Positions 57,019-64,000 of a stretch of DNA of 64,000 nt are shown one piece after another (the stretch's first letter is position 1; each line of letters opens with the position of its first letter). Source of the DNA: Pseudomonadota bacterium (lineage in GTDB: Bacteria; Pseudomonadota; Gammaproteobacteria; Pseudomonadales; Pseudomonadaceae); assembly GCA_023431055.1 (NCBI GenBank), contig JAEYXX010000061.1, positions 1 to 64,000 of the forward strand, in the 5' to 3' direction. The position numbers and the translations under genes are program-made. The notes beneath the pieces are model-generated. The model did no database searches, was not told where the DNA came from, and saw only the letters and a list, made by a program, of their open reading frames with translations.

Positions 57019-57272
57019 TCTTTCTGTGCATGGGCATCCTTACGCTGGCCATGCTGCTCAACGTTGCGCGTCTGGTCATGGGGCCGAGCGTGGTCGACCG
57101 TGTCCTGGCGCTGGATACGCTTTACATCAACGCACTGGCGCTGATCGTGCTGTTCGGTATCTGGCTGGCCTCGGATCTGTTCTTCGAAGCTGCCCTGCTG
57201 ATCGCGGTGATGGGCTTCGTCGGTACGGTCGCAGTGGGTAAACACCTGCTGCACGGCGACATCATCGATTAA
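57003..57272 (+). CDS. mrpF2: Mrp Na+/H+ antiporter subunit F (second system)
   Basis: Three-helix subunit of 89 residues with LVMGPSVVDRVLALDTLYIN, the MrpF signature. Starts inside the end of mrpE2, indicating translational coupling. Confidence 0.93.
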   Translation: MLENVVFLCMGILTLAMLLNVARLVMGPSVVDRVLALDTLYINALALIVLFGIWLASDLFFEAALLIAVMGFVGTVAVGKHLLHGDIID

Positions 57273-57284
57273 GGGAGAATGCCC

Positions 57285-57623
57285 ATGCCTTTCTGGCTGG
57301 AACTGTTGATTTGCGCCTGCCTGATCCTCGGCAGCCTGTTCGCCCTGGTCGGTGCCATCGGGCTGTATCGACTGCCGGATTTCTTCACCCGCCTGCACGG
57401 CCCGACCAAGGCCACCACGCTGGGTGTCGGCGGTACCCTGATCGCCTCGATGCTGTTCTTTGCGCACCATACCGGCAGCCTCAGCCTGCATGAGTTGCTG
57501 ATCACCCTGTTCCTGTTCATCACCGCACCGGTCAGCGCACATATCCTGTCCAAGGCGGCGATGCAGCAGAAGGTCGAGCTGACCGAGCGTACTCATGGCC
57601 AGCCGTGGGACGATGATCACTGA
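57285..57623 (+). CDS. mrpG2: Mrp Na+/H+ antiporter subunit G (second system)
   Basis: Three-helix subunit of 112 residues; IGLYRLPDFFTRLHGPTKAT is the family signature. ATG 57285 has GGGAG at the proper distance, while ATG 57279 is too near it. The C-terminal tail is hydrophilic. Last gene of the operon; a palindromic repeat region follows. Confidence 0.94.
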   Translation: MPFWLELLICACLILGSLFALVGAIGLYRLPDFFTRLHGPTKATTLGVGGTLIASMLFFAHHTGSLSLHELLITLFLFITAPVSAHILSKAAMQQKVELTERTHGQPWDDDH

Positions 57624-57663
57624 GCCACTGTCAGGCGCCTTCCGCGCCTAATTGGCGGGTGAC

Positions 57664-57831
57664 CGTAGGGTGGGTTAGGCGCCTGTCGGCAAGGCTGATT
57701 AGCTCGCAAGATTGAGTTGCGCCGTAACCCACCATTGGCGCAGCGCAGGAACATCGCCTGGTGGGTTACACGGCGCGCTGCGATGGCGGTGACCGAACCT
57801 TCACAGGCTTGGCGCCGCTAACCCACCCTAC
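57664..57831. repeat. Nested inverted-repeat element downstream of the second Mrp operon
   Basis: Outer arms GTAGGGTGGGTTAGGCGC (57665-57682) and GGCGCCGCTAACCCACCCTA (57811-57830) are near-perfect inverted copies; inner arms GCCGTAACCCACCA (57721-57734) and TGGTGGGTTACACGGC (57759-57774) nest inside. The 231-bp gap between mrpG2 and the FAD oxidoreductase gene holds this element and no gene. The TAACCCACCCTAC motif is a dispersed repeat type; it may also terminate both convergent genes. Confidence 0.8.
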
Positions 57832-57854
57832 AGGGTGGGTGATGCGAAAAGGAT

Positions 57855-59468
57855 TTAGCGATTCAGCCCAAGCATGCTCTTGGCCACCGCTTCTGCAACA
57901 CGAATGCCATCGACGCCTGCCGAGAGAATGCCGCCAGCGTAGCCGGCGCCTTCACCTGCCGGGTACAAACCCTTGAGATTCAGACTCTGCAGGTCATCGC
58001 CACGGGTGATACGTACCGGCGAGGAGGTGCGCGTCTCGATGCCGGTGAGCACTGCATCGGCCAGGTCGAAGCCCTTGATCTGCTTGCCGAAAGCCGGCAG
58101 TGCCTCGCGGATTGCTTCGATGGCAAAATCCGGCAGCGACGGCGCCAGATCGCCCAGTTTCACCCCCGGTTTGTAGGACGGCTGCACTTCACCCAGGGCG
58201 GTAGATGGCGTGCCCTTGATAAAGTCGCCAACCAGTTGTCCCGGCGCTTCGTAGTTACGCCCGCCGAGTACGTAGGCGTGCGATTCCAGACGCTCCTGTA
58301 GCTCCACGCCGGCCAGCGGGCCGCCCGGATAGTCCTGCTCGGGGGTGATGCCGACGACGATGCCGGCGTTGGCGTTGCGCTCGTTGCGCGAATACTGACT
58401 CATGCCGTTGGTGACCACGCGCTCCGGTTCGGAGGTGGCGGCCACCACGGTGCCGCCCGGACACATGCAGAAGCTGTACACCGAACGTCCGTTGCTGGCG
58501 TGGTGCACCAGCTTGTAGTCGGCGGCGCCGAGCTTCGGATGGCCGGCGTACTTGCCCAGGCGCGCGCGGTCGATCAGCGATTGCGGATGTTCGATACGGA
58601 AACCGACCGAGAAGGGCTTGGCCTCCAGGTACACGCCACGGGCATGCAGCATGCGGAAGGTATCCCGCGAACTGTGGCCGAGGGCGAGCACAACATGACG
58701 GCTGAGCAACTGCTCGCCACTTTCCAGCACCACGCCGGTGAGTTGGCCGTCGTCGATCAGCAGGTCGCTGACGCGCTGTTGGAAGCGTACCTCACCACCG
58801 AGGGCCTTGATCTCTTCACGCATGGTGGCGACCACGCCGGTCAGGCGGAAGGTACCGATGTGCGGCTTGCTGACGTAGAGAATCTCGTCCGGCGCGCCGG
58901 CCTTGACGAACTCTTCCAGCACCTTGCGTCCATAGTGGTTGGGGTCCTTGATCTGGCTGTACAGCTTGCCGTCGGAGAAGGTGCCGGCGCCGCCTTCGCC
59001 GAACTGCACGTTGGAGGTCGGGTCGAGCACGTTCTTGCGCCACAGGCCCCAGGTGTCCTTGGTGCGCTGGCGTACTTCCTTGCCGCGCTCCAGGACGATG
59101 GGGCGCAGGCCGGCCTGGGCCAGGATCAGTGCGGCGAAGATGCCGCAGGGGCCGAAACCGACCACGATGGGGCGCTCATCCAGCGGCGCCTCGGCCTTGC
59201 CCACCGGTTTGTAGGTGATGTCCGGCGCCGGGCCGACGTGCTTGTCGTCGCTCAGGCGCGCCAGCAGCGCCGCTTCGTCCTTTACTTCGCAATCGAGGGT
59301 GTAGATGAACGGCATATCGCCGTACTTCTTGCGCGCATCGTAGCTGCGCTTGAACACGCTGAAGGCCAGCAGGTCGGCATCGGCGATACCCAGGCGCTGG
59401 ACGATGGCCGGGCGCAGGGCCTCGTCGGCATGGTCGAGGGGCAGTTTTAGTTCGGTCAGGCGAAGCAT
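57855..59468 (-). CDS. FAD-dependent oxidoreductase (uncharacterised, GidA/HI0933-like group)
   Basis: Flavoprotein of 537 residues. A preceding domain of about 90 residues (MLRLTELKLPLDHADEALRP; VFKRSYDARKKYGDMPFIYT) precedes the FAD dinucleotide-binding fold starting PIVVGFGPCGIFAALILAQA (about 100-119), and NVQFGEGGAGTFSDGKLYSQ and YPAGEGAGYAGGILSAGVDG are further FAD-contact segments. Proteins of this layout are conserved in many bacteria without known substrate. Single gene convergent with the Mrp operon. Confidence 0.85.
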   Translation of the reverse strand: MLRLTELKLPLDHADEALRPAIVQRLGIADADLLAFSVFKRSYDARKKYGDMPFIYTLDCEVKDEAALLARLSDDKHVGPAPDITYKPVGKAEAPLDERPIVVGFGPCGIFAALILAQAGLRPIVLERGKEVRQRTKDTWGLWRKNVLDPTSNVQFGEGGAGTFSDGKLYSQIKDPNHYGRKVLEEFVKAGAPDEILYVSKPHIGTFRLTGVVATMREEIKALGGEVRFQQRVSDLLIDDGQLTGVVLESGEQLLSRHVVLALGHSSRDTFRMLHARGVYLEAKPFSVGFRIEHPQSLIDRARLGKYAGHPKLGAADYKLVHHASNGRSVYSFCMCPGGTVVAATSEPERVVTNGMSQYSRNERNANAGIVVGITPEQDYPGGPLAGVELQERLESHAYVLGGRNYEAPGQLVGDFIKGTPSTALGEVQPSYKPGVKLGDLAPSLPDFAIEAIREALPAFGKQIKGFDLADAVLTGIETRTSSPVRITRGDDLQSLNLKGLYPAGEGAGYAGGILSAGVDGIRVAEAVAKSMLGLNR

Positions 59469-59629
59469 GGCAGTGTCCTGGTTGGCCGGTGGTGATCCGG
59501 CAAGGTGAAGAAGGGCCGCGATTGTACGGGATTCAGGGTACGAAAGGGGCCGCGGCGCCGTTCACCACGCTTGCGGCGCACGGTTGAGAGTAGGCTATTC
59601 ACAAGCACCGCCGAACCGAGCCGTCGTGC

Positions 59630-60823
59630 TCAGCGTTCTTCCAGGGCACGGCCGCGTGCGAACATCAGGGCAGCGCCGGCCAGGGTTGCCACAGCGGCAT
59701 AGAGAATCACCGCCTTTGCGCCGAAGCCGTCGATAATCAGTCCGCCCAGCACCGCCCCTGCGGCAATGGCCACCTGGAAGGTCGAGGACAGCAGTGCGCC
59801 CGCGCTTTCGGCGTGATTGGCAGCTGCCCGCGCATTCCAAACCGATATCGACACCGGGAAGGCGCCAAAGGCGAAGCCCCAAAGCGCGGTTGCCACGAAC
59901 GCGATGTTCACCTCGGTGCCGAATAGCACCAATGCGAGCGCCACGATGGTGATCAGCAGCGAGCAACTGGCCACGGCCCAGGCTGGGCTGCGCGCGGCAA
60001 CTACGCCTCCGATCAGGTTGCCGAAAAAACCGCAGACACCGAATGCCAGCAAGGTCAGAGACACGGTGGCGACGTCCAGGCGCGGCACCTCTTCGAGAAA
60101 TGGGCGGATGAAGGTCAGCGCGGCGAAGTGCCCGGAAATGACCAGTAGCCCCGTGACCAGGCCGATGGCCACCGAGCGGCGCGACAATGCGGCTTTGAAC
60201 GAAGCCAGCCCCGGTGCAGCGGCCGCCGGCAGCCTGGGCAAGCTCAGCATCTGGATTGCCAGCGCCGCCACGCCAATCCCCGAGGCGGCGAGGAAAGTCA
60301 TGCGCCAGCCCCACAGATCACCCAGAAAGGCACCCAGCGGTGCGGCGAATACCGTGGCGAAGGATATCCCCATGAGGATGATCGAGATGGCTTTCGGCAC
60401 CTTGTCGGGCGGCACCAGGCGCAGGGCCAGCGCGGTCATCATGGCCCAGAAGCTGCCAAGGGCGAAGCCCAGCAGGCCGCGTGCGATCAGCAGGACGCTC
60501 ACGCTCGAGGCATAGGCCGAGAGGACGCTGGAAAGCACCAGCACCACCATCAAGCCCCAGACGATCTTCTGCCGATCCAGTCGGCCTGCGCACAGCACCA
60601 CGAGCGGGCCGGCAAATGCCGCGACCACTGCTGTCGCGGTAATGGCCTGGCCTACGACTCCGTTGGAGGCGCCGAGCTCGGCCGCCATGGGGGTGAGCAG
60701 GCTGATCGGCAGGAACTCCGCGGTCACCAGCCCGAAGGCGCCAAGGGCGAGCGATACGACGGCCCACCATGCGGCGGACGAGGGGCCGGATGGGGCGGGT
60801 GCCATTGAGGCGGGATGAGGCAT
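59630..60823 (-). CDS. MFS transporter, DHA1 drug/metabolite exporter type
   Basis: Twelve-helix major facilitator of 397 residues. The N-terminal AWWAVVSLALGAFGLVTAEF and motif near LCAGRLDRQKIVWGLM are typical of the AraJ/NepI/YdhP-like DHA1 exporters. ATG 60823 (MPHPASMAPAPSG) is the likely start; the upstream frame to 60952 has low-quality composition. No regulator is adjacent, so substrate is unknown. Confidence 0.85.
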   Translation of the reverse strand: MPHPASMAPAPSGPSSAAWWAVVSLALGAFGLVTAEFLPISLLTPMAAELGASNGVVGQAITATAVVAAFAGPLVVLCAGRLDRQKIVWGLMVVLVLSSVLSAYASSVSVLLIARGLLGFALGSFWAMMTALALRLVPPDKVPKAISIILMGISFATVFAAPLGAFLGDLWGWRMTFLAASGIGVAALAIQMLSLPRLPAAAAPGLASFKAALSRRSVAIGLVTGLLVISGHFAALTFIRPFLEEVPRLDVATVSLTLLAFGVCGFFGNLIGGVVAARSPAWAVASCSLLITIVALALVLFGTEVNIAFVATALWGFAFGAFPVSISVWNARAAANHAESAGALLSSTFQVAIAAGAVLGGLIIDGFGAKAVILYAAVATLAGAALMFARGRALEER

Positions 60824-60966
60824 GTAGAAATCCTTGGTTCGTCTCGCGCCAGGGCTCGGATGAGCTGATCCGACGCGAGCGACTCTGCGAAGAAGGCGTC
60901 GGACGGGCTGCAGTCCGATGAGCCATTCGCGCGGCTTGCCGATGCTGTGCACCGGTCATGCGAGGT

Positions 60967-61638
60967 TTAGTTGCGTATGGCACCGAAGTGCGCGCAGCCA
61001 CGCAGCACCTGACCATCCAGGCGCAGTTCGGCACTGAGGTGATTGACCGCGCCGCTCATGCCGTCGACGCAACGCTGCGGGGCGATCCACAGATCGAGGC
61101 GCTGGCCGTTGGCTTCGCTGCTGTAGTTGAGGCGGCCATCCGGCATTTGCTCCTCCAGGTAGGGCAGGGCCAGTGGCTCGTGATCGGGGCGGTTGAGGAT
61201 CAGGCCCTTGCTGCCGACTTCCAGTTGCCAGAACGGTTCGTTGCCACTGGCGCGCAGGGCCAGGCGCTTGAAGTTGAGGTCGTCACAGCCGTGCCCTTCA
61301 CCTTGCAGGCGATAGATCTGGCTGACCGCGAAGCGACCGTCGTTGTCTTTGCCCTGACTGCCGCCCAGCTGACCGCCGAGATCGGCGAACAGGCCGGCCT
61401 GGCCATAGCTGCCGAGTCGCGTGACCTCCCGCTCGATACCGGTCCCATCGCCATCGACCAGCACGAAGCGTCGCTGCTCCTGGCAGGGCATGAACATCAA
61501 CTGGCCATTCTCGGCCTGTACCTGACCCTGCAGGCGGGTGGCCGGAGGTGGCCCTTCCGGTTTGCCGGTGTAGACCTGGCAGGCGGCCAGAAGCGGGAGT
61601 AGGGCGACGCTGGTGAGCAGGGAGCGGGTGATGGACAT
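60967..61638 (-). CDS. COG3650 family lipoprotein
   Basis: Lipoprotein of 223 residues with lipobox LAAC (Cys20). The mature part contains LKRLALRASGNEPFWQLEV-like segment (here FKRLALRASGNEPFWQLEV), a hallmark of COG3650 membrane proteins, and several Cys (CQEQRR, CDDLNF, QRCVDGM, GCAHFG) likely paired in the periplasm. GGAGAG lies 5 nt before ATG 61638. Function unknown. Confidence 0.82.
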   Translation of the reverse strand: MSITRSLLTSVALLPLLAACQVYTGKPEGPPPATRLQGQVQAENGQLMFMPCQEQRRFVLVDGDGTGIEREVTRLGSYGQAGLFADLGGQLGGSQGKDNDGRFAVSQIYRLQGEGHGCDDLNFKRLALRASGNEPFWQLEVGSKGLILNRPDHEPLALPYLEEQMPDGRLNYSSEANGQRLDLWIAPQRCVDGMSGAVNHLSAELRLDGQVLRGCAHFGAIRN

Positions 61639-61763
61639 GGGTCTCTCCAAATACGAGCGGCCACCATAGCCACAGCGCGACCCTGGCTCAAGCCGTTTGC
61701 TTTGACTGAGCCTTGCGAGTGCGGCCTAATTCGCCCGTCCGGTTCGATCGAGCAGCCTCTGCA

Positions 61764-62645
61764 ATGCCCAGCCCCGCCATGCGCCCCAGCACTCTTCATC
61801 TGCCACAGGGCAATTGGGCTACGGTGCTCGATTGCCTGTGCGACCACTTTCCCGCCATCGACCGCGCTACCTGGCTAGAGCGTATGGCCCGCAGTCGGGT
61901 GCTGGATGCGACCGGCACGCCTATCGATGCCACGCATCCCTATCAGGTCGGGCTCAAGGTGCGCTATTTCCGTGAGGTGCCGAACGAGACGCCGATCCCC
62001 TTCGTCGAACAGGTGCTATGGCAGGACGAGCATCTGCTGGTCGCCGACAAGCCGCATTTTCTGCCGGTGATGCCGGCGGGCGAGTATGTCGAGCAGACCC
62101 TGCTGGCGCGCCTGATCAAGCGCACCGGCAATCTTGACCTGGTACCGATCCATCGCATCGACAGGCTCACCGCCGGCCTGGTGTTGTTCTCGGTCAACCC
62201 GGCCAGTCGCGGCCAGTATCAGGCGCTGTTTCGCCAGCGTGCGGTGGAAAAGCGCTACGAGGCCATCGCGCAGGCCTTGGCGCAGTTGCAGTTTCCCTAC
62301 CTGCATCGTTCGCGCATGGTCGATGGCGAGCCGTTCTTCCGCATGCAGGAGGTCGCGGGCGAGGCCAACAGCGAAACGCGCATCGAGGTGCTGGAGCGCC
62401 GCGGCGACCTGTGGCGTTACGGCCTGTCGCCGGTAACGGGGCGCAAGCATCAGCTGCGCGTGCATCTGGCCGGTCTGGGCGCGCCCATCGTTGGCGACGA
62501 CTTCTATCCGCAGTTGCTGGAGTCGCGTAATCAGCCGGATGACTACAGCAAGCCGCTCAAATTGCTGGCGCGTGGCCTGCGCTTCGTCGATCCGCTTAGC
62601 GGGCAGAGGCGCGAGTTCGAAAGCGAACAGCAGTTGCAGTGGTAG
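61764..62645 (+). CDS. RluA-family pseudouridine synthase
   Basis: RNA pseudouridine synthase of 293 residues. The catalytic Asp133 is in HRIDRLTAGLVLF, the usual HRLDxxTSG motif; an S4-like N-terminal region (WLERMARSRVLDATG) and the C-terminal GRKHQLRVHLAGLGAPIVGD support the family. It could act on rRNA or tRNA; target unknown. The start at 61764 is chosen for the first good residues; 61779 is an alternative and neither has a clear SD. Confidence 0.85.
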   Translation: MPSPAMRPSTLHLPQGNWATVLDCLCDHFPAIDRATWLERMARSRVLDATGTPIDATHPYQVGLKVRYFREVPNETPIPFVEQVLWQDEHLLVADKPHFLPVMPAGEYVEQTLLARLIKRTGNLDLVPIHRIDRLTAGLVLFSVNPASRGQYQALFRQRAVEKRYEAIAQALAQLQFPYLHRSRMVDGEPFFRMQEVAGEANSETRIEVLERRGDLWRYGLSPVTGRKHQLRVHLAGLGAPIVGDDFYPQLLESRNQPDDYSKPLKLLARGLRFVDPLSGQRREFESEQQLQW

Positions 62646-62649
62646 CCCT

Positions 62650-62844
62650 GATGCGTACGGCTGTGGAGGGGCTTCAGCCGCGAGCTTTCTCGCCGCTACG
62701 TCGGCATGGATGCAGGAGGTAGAGCGACGCAGGATGCCAGAGCCGAAAGCGCCTCCCACAGTGTGGCGCTCTTCGGCTGCGTGCCACTGACCGACTGTCC
62801 AAGCCAAGCTGCAAGAGCGGTGGATCGGTGAAGCGTGATCCACC
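62650..62844. repeat. Repeat-containing intergenic region with terminal hairpin
   Basis: Contains GTGGAGGGGCTTCAGCCGCG (62664-62683) and a related inverse CGCCTCCCACAGTG (62751-62764), characteristic halves of a dispersed Pseudomonas repeat, and a GGTGGATC/GATCCACC hairpin (62819-62844) immediately beyond the stop of the following minus-strand gene, possibly its terminator. Confidence 0.6.
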
Positions 62845-63867
62845 CTACGCGTTGCTCTTGCACCAGAGCTTGAACAAGGGTTCGGCGAGGAACATCACCA
62901 GAAACAGCCGTAGCACCTGCAGAGCGGTGACCAGCGCCACCGACAGTTGCAAGGCTTCGGCGGTCAGGCACAGTTCGGTGATGCCGCCGGGCATCATGCC
63001 CAGCATCAGCGACAGGTGGTCCTCACCTGCCAACCAGCCTAGCGCCTCGCCGAGTGCGGCAGCGGCGAGCATCGCCAGCAGGGTGAAGGCCAGCACGCGG
63101 GCGAGAAAACCCGGCGCGCTGCGGAAGAAGGCGCGGTCGAAGTGACAGCCCAGGGCGCAACCGATCAGCCATTGGCCAAGCTGGCCCATGCCTTGCGGCA
63201 GGCCCAGATGCAGGTCGAAACTGGCACTGGCCACGGCGCAGACGCTCAGCGGGCCGAGCATCCAGGGGTTGGGTTGGTTCAGCCGGCCCCAGAGTATTGC
63301 CAGCAGAGCGCCAGCAGCGAGCAGGCCGGTTAGCCACAACCAGTCCACTGGCGCCGGAGGGGGCGCGCTGACATCGGACAGACCCCAGGTGAACAGTGCC
63401 GGAATCAACAGCAGCACCAGCAACAGGCGCAGGCTGTGCGCCGCTGCCACTCTTGCGGGCTGGGCATCGTGGCGCAGGGCCAGGTTGACCATTTCGCTGG
63501 CACCGCCAGGCATGCTGGCGAAGAAGGCGGTAGCACGGTCTACGCCGGCACGGCGAAGGATGGCGATGCCGATCAGGCTGAGCAGAAGCGTGCCGAAAGC
63601 GCCCATGACGATAACGGGCAAGTGGCTGAGCACCTGTTCCAGCACATCGCTGGTGAAATGCAGGCCGATACCGCTCGCCACCAGCCACTGGCCGGCCTTG
63701 CGCCCGCCCGGCATTTCACTGAAGGCGCGGTCGGCCAGGCAGCGCACGGCGATGACCGCCAGCAAGGAACCGACCATCCACGGCAAAGGCCAGCCGGCGA
63801 GGCTGGCCAGGTAACCGCCGACCATTCCGGCCAGCGGCGTTACCCAAAGATCACGCGGCAGTGGCAT
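62845..63867 (-). CDS. AbrB-type (ammonia monooxygenase-like) membrane protein
   Basis: Integral membrane protein of 340 residues with about ten helices built from two repeats: AGWPLPWMVGSLLAVIAVRC and LNQPNPWMLGPLSVCAVASA, each with the P-W-M-(V/L)-G element and followed by MPGG (FFASMPGGASEM and LGMMPGGITEL). This is the AbrB duplication family, old name ammonia monooxygenase; likely a transporter. It overlaps the preceding TctA-like gene by 17 bp, so it is probably co-expressed with that transporter. Confidence 0.85.
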   Translation of the reverse strand: MPLPRDLWVTPLAGMVGGYLASLAGWPLPWMVGSLLAVIAVRCLADRAFSEMPGGRKAGQWLVASGIGLHFTSDVLEQVLSHLPVIVMGAFGTLLLSLIGIAILRRAGVDRATAFFASMPGGASEMVNLALRHDAQPARVAAAHSLRLLLVLLLIPALFTWGLSDVSAPPPAPVDWLWLTGLLAAGALLAILWGRLNQPNPWMLGPLSVCAVASASFDLHLGLPQGMGQLGQWLIGCALGCHFDRAFFRSAPGFLARVLAFTLLAMLAAAALGEALGWLAGEDHLSLMLGMMPGGITELCLTAEALQLSVALVTALQVLRLFLVMFLAEPLFKLWCKSNA

Positions 63868-64000
63868 CAGCCCCAGCCTTGATCTGCTTGCGTCGACGCA
63901 TCCAGCGGATGCCCGGCAGGGCCAGCATCAGCGCTACCAGCGCCCACAGTACCAGGGTGATCGGGCTGCCCCAGAGGATGCCCAGATCACCAGCGGAGAT
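63851..64000 (-). CDS. tctA: Tripartite tricarboxylate transporter permease TctA (C-terminal end only)
   Basis: Fifty codons at the right edge read on the minus strand, ending at the TGA at 63851-63853. The tail ISAGDLGILWGSPITLVL, one helix (WALVALMLALPG) and a basic cytoplasmic end match the C-terminus of TctA permeases. The AbrB-type gene starts inside its last codons. In P. aeruginosa the tctABC set is followed by such a gene as I recall. Identity rests on a short segment, so it is a moderate call. Confidence 0.65.
   Translation of the reverse strand: MSAGDLGILWGSPITLVLWALVALMLALPGIRWMRRRKQIKAGADATAA

Overview
The window is chromosomal DNA of a high-GC gammaproteobacterium, almost certainly a Pseudomonas. 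Gene content and gene order match blocks I recall from P. aeruginosa (bfd/rnt/pyrC/motY/argG/gloA; rsxABCDGE-nth; pncA-pncB-nadE with nrtR; dinG/esterase/OmpA/pdxH; cdaR-type regulator, glycerate transporter, glycerate kinase, glycine-zipper lipoprotein, Mrp antiporter). The blocks are joined in a different order, which would fit a member of the P. mendocina/alcaliphila/oleovorans group; that species-level placement is inference. I see no tRNA, rRNA, phage, IS transposase or CRISPR array.

Layout. 1-2.7 kb: branched-chain amino-acid ABC importer (livM cut by the window edge, livH, livK). 2.9-9.9 kb: two small proteins of unknown function, bfd with a Fur-type promoter, a 759-bp palindromic repeat element, then rnt-pyrC, motY behind a FliA-like promoter, argG and gloA. 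9.7-17 kb: PA3496-like protein, nth and the Rsx/Rnf electron-transport operon, carrying REP-like palindromes and a tandemly repeated RsxC tail. 17-22.2 kb: metG, apbC/mrp, cspA, dcd and a small proline-rich protein. 22.2-25.8 kb: NAD salvage operon pncA-pncB-nadE divergent from nrtR, with a 35-bp perfect palindrome between them. 26-35.4 kb: a QuiP-like acylase and a run of small envelope and metal-binding proteins (DUF2489, SEC-C, LEA14, lipoproteins, YchJ, OmpA-like, DUF1145, collagen-like, CopD-like). 35.5-57.6 kb: dinG, a first Mrp Na+/H+ antiporter operon on the minus strand, an esterase, OmpA-like lipoprotein, pdxH, ProQ-like RNA chaperone, the glycerate/sugar-diacid locus, a glycine-zipper lipoprotein, then a second complete Mrp operon on the plus strand. 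57.8-64 kb: FAD oxidoreductase, MFS exporter, lipoprotein, pseudouridine synthase, an AbrB-type membrane protein and the 3' end of a TctA-like permease.

Most operons are tightly coupled: rsxA-B-C, rsxD-G-E, pncA-pncB, pyrC-rnt, livH-livM and most subunits of both Mrp operons overlap by a few bases (ATGA or GTGA junctions).

The most notable points are the two divergent, complete six-gene Mrp systems within 20 kb, the large inverted-repeat element at 4.2-4.9 kb, the NrtR-type palindrome, and the well-formed FliA-type and Fur-type promoters. No clearly new defence or mobile system is visible.
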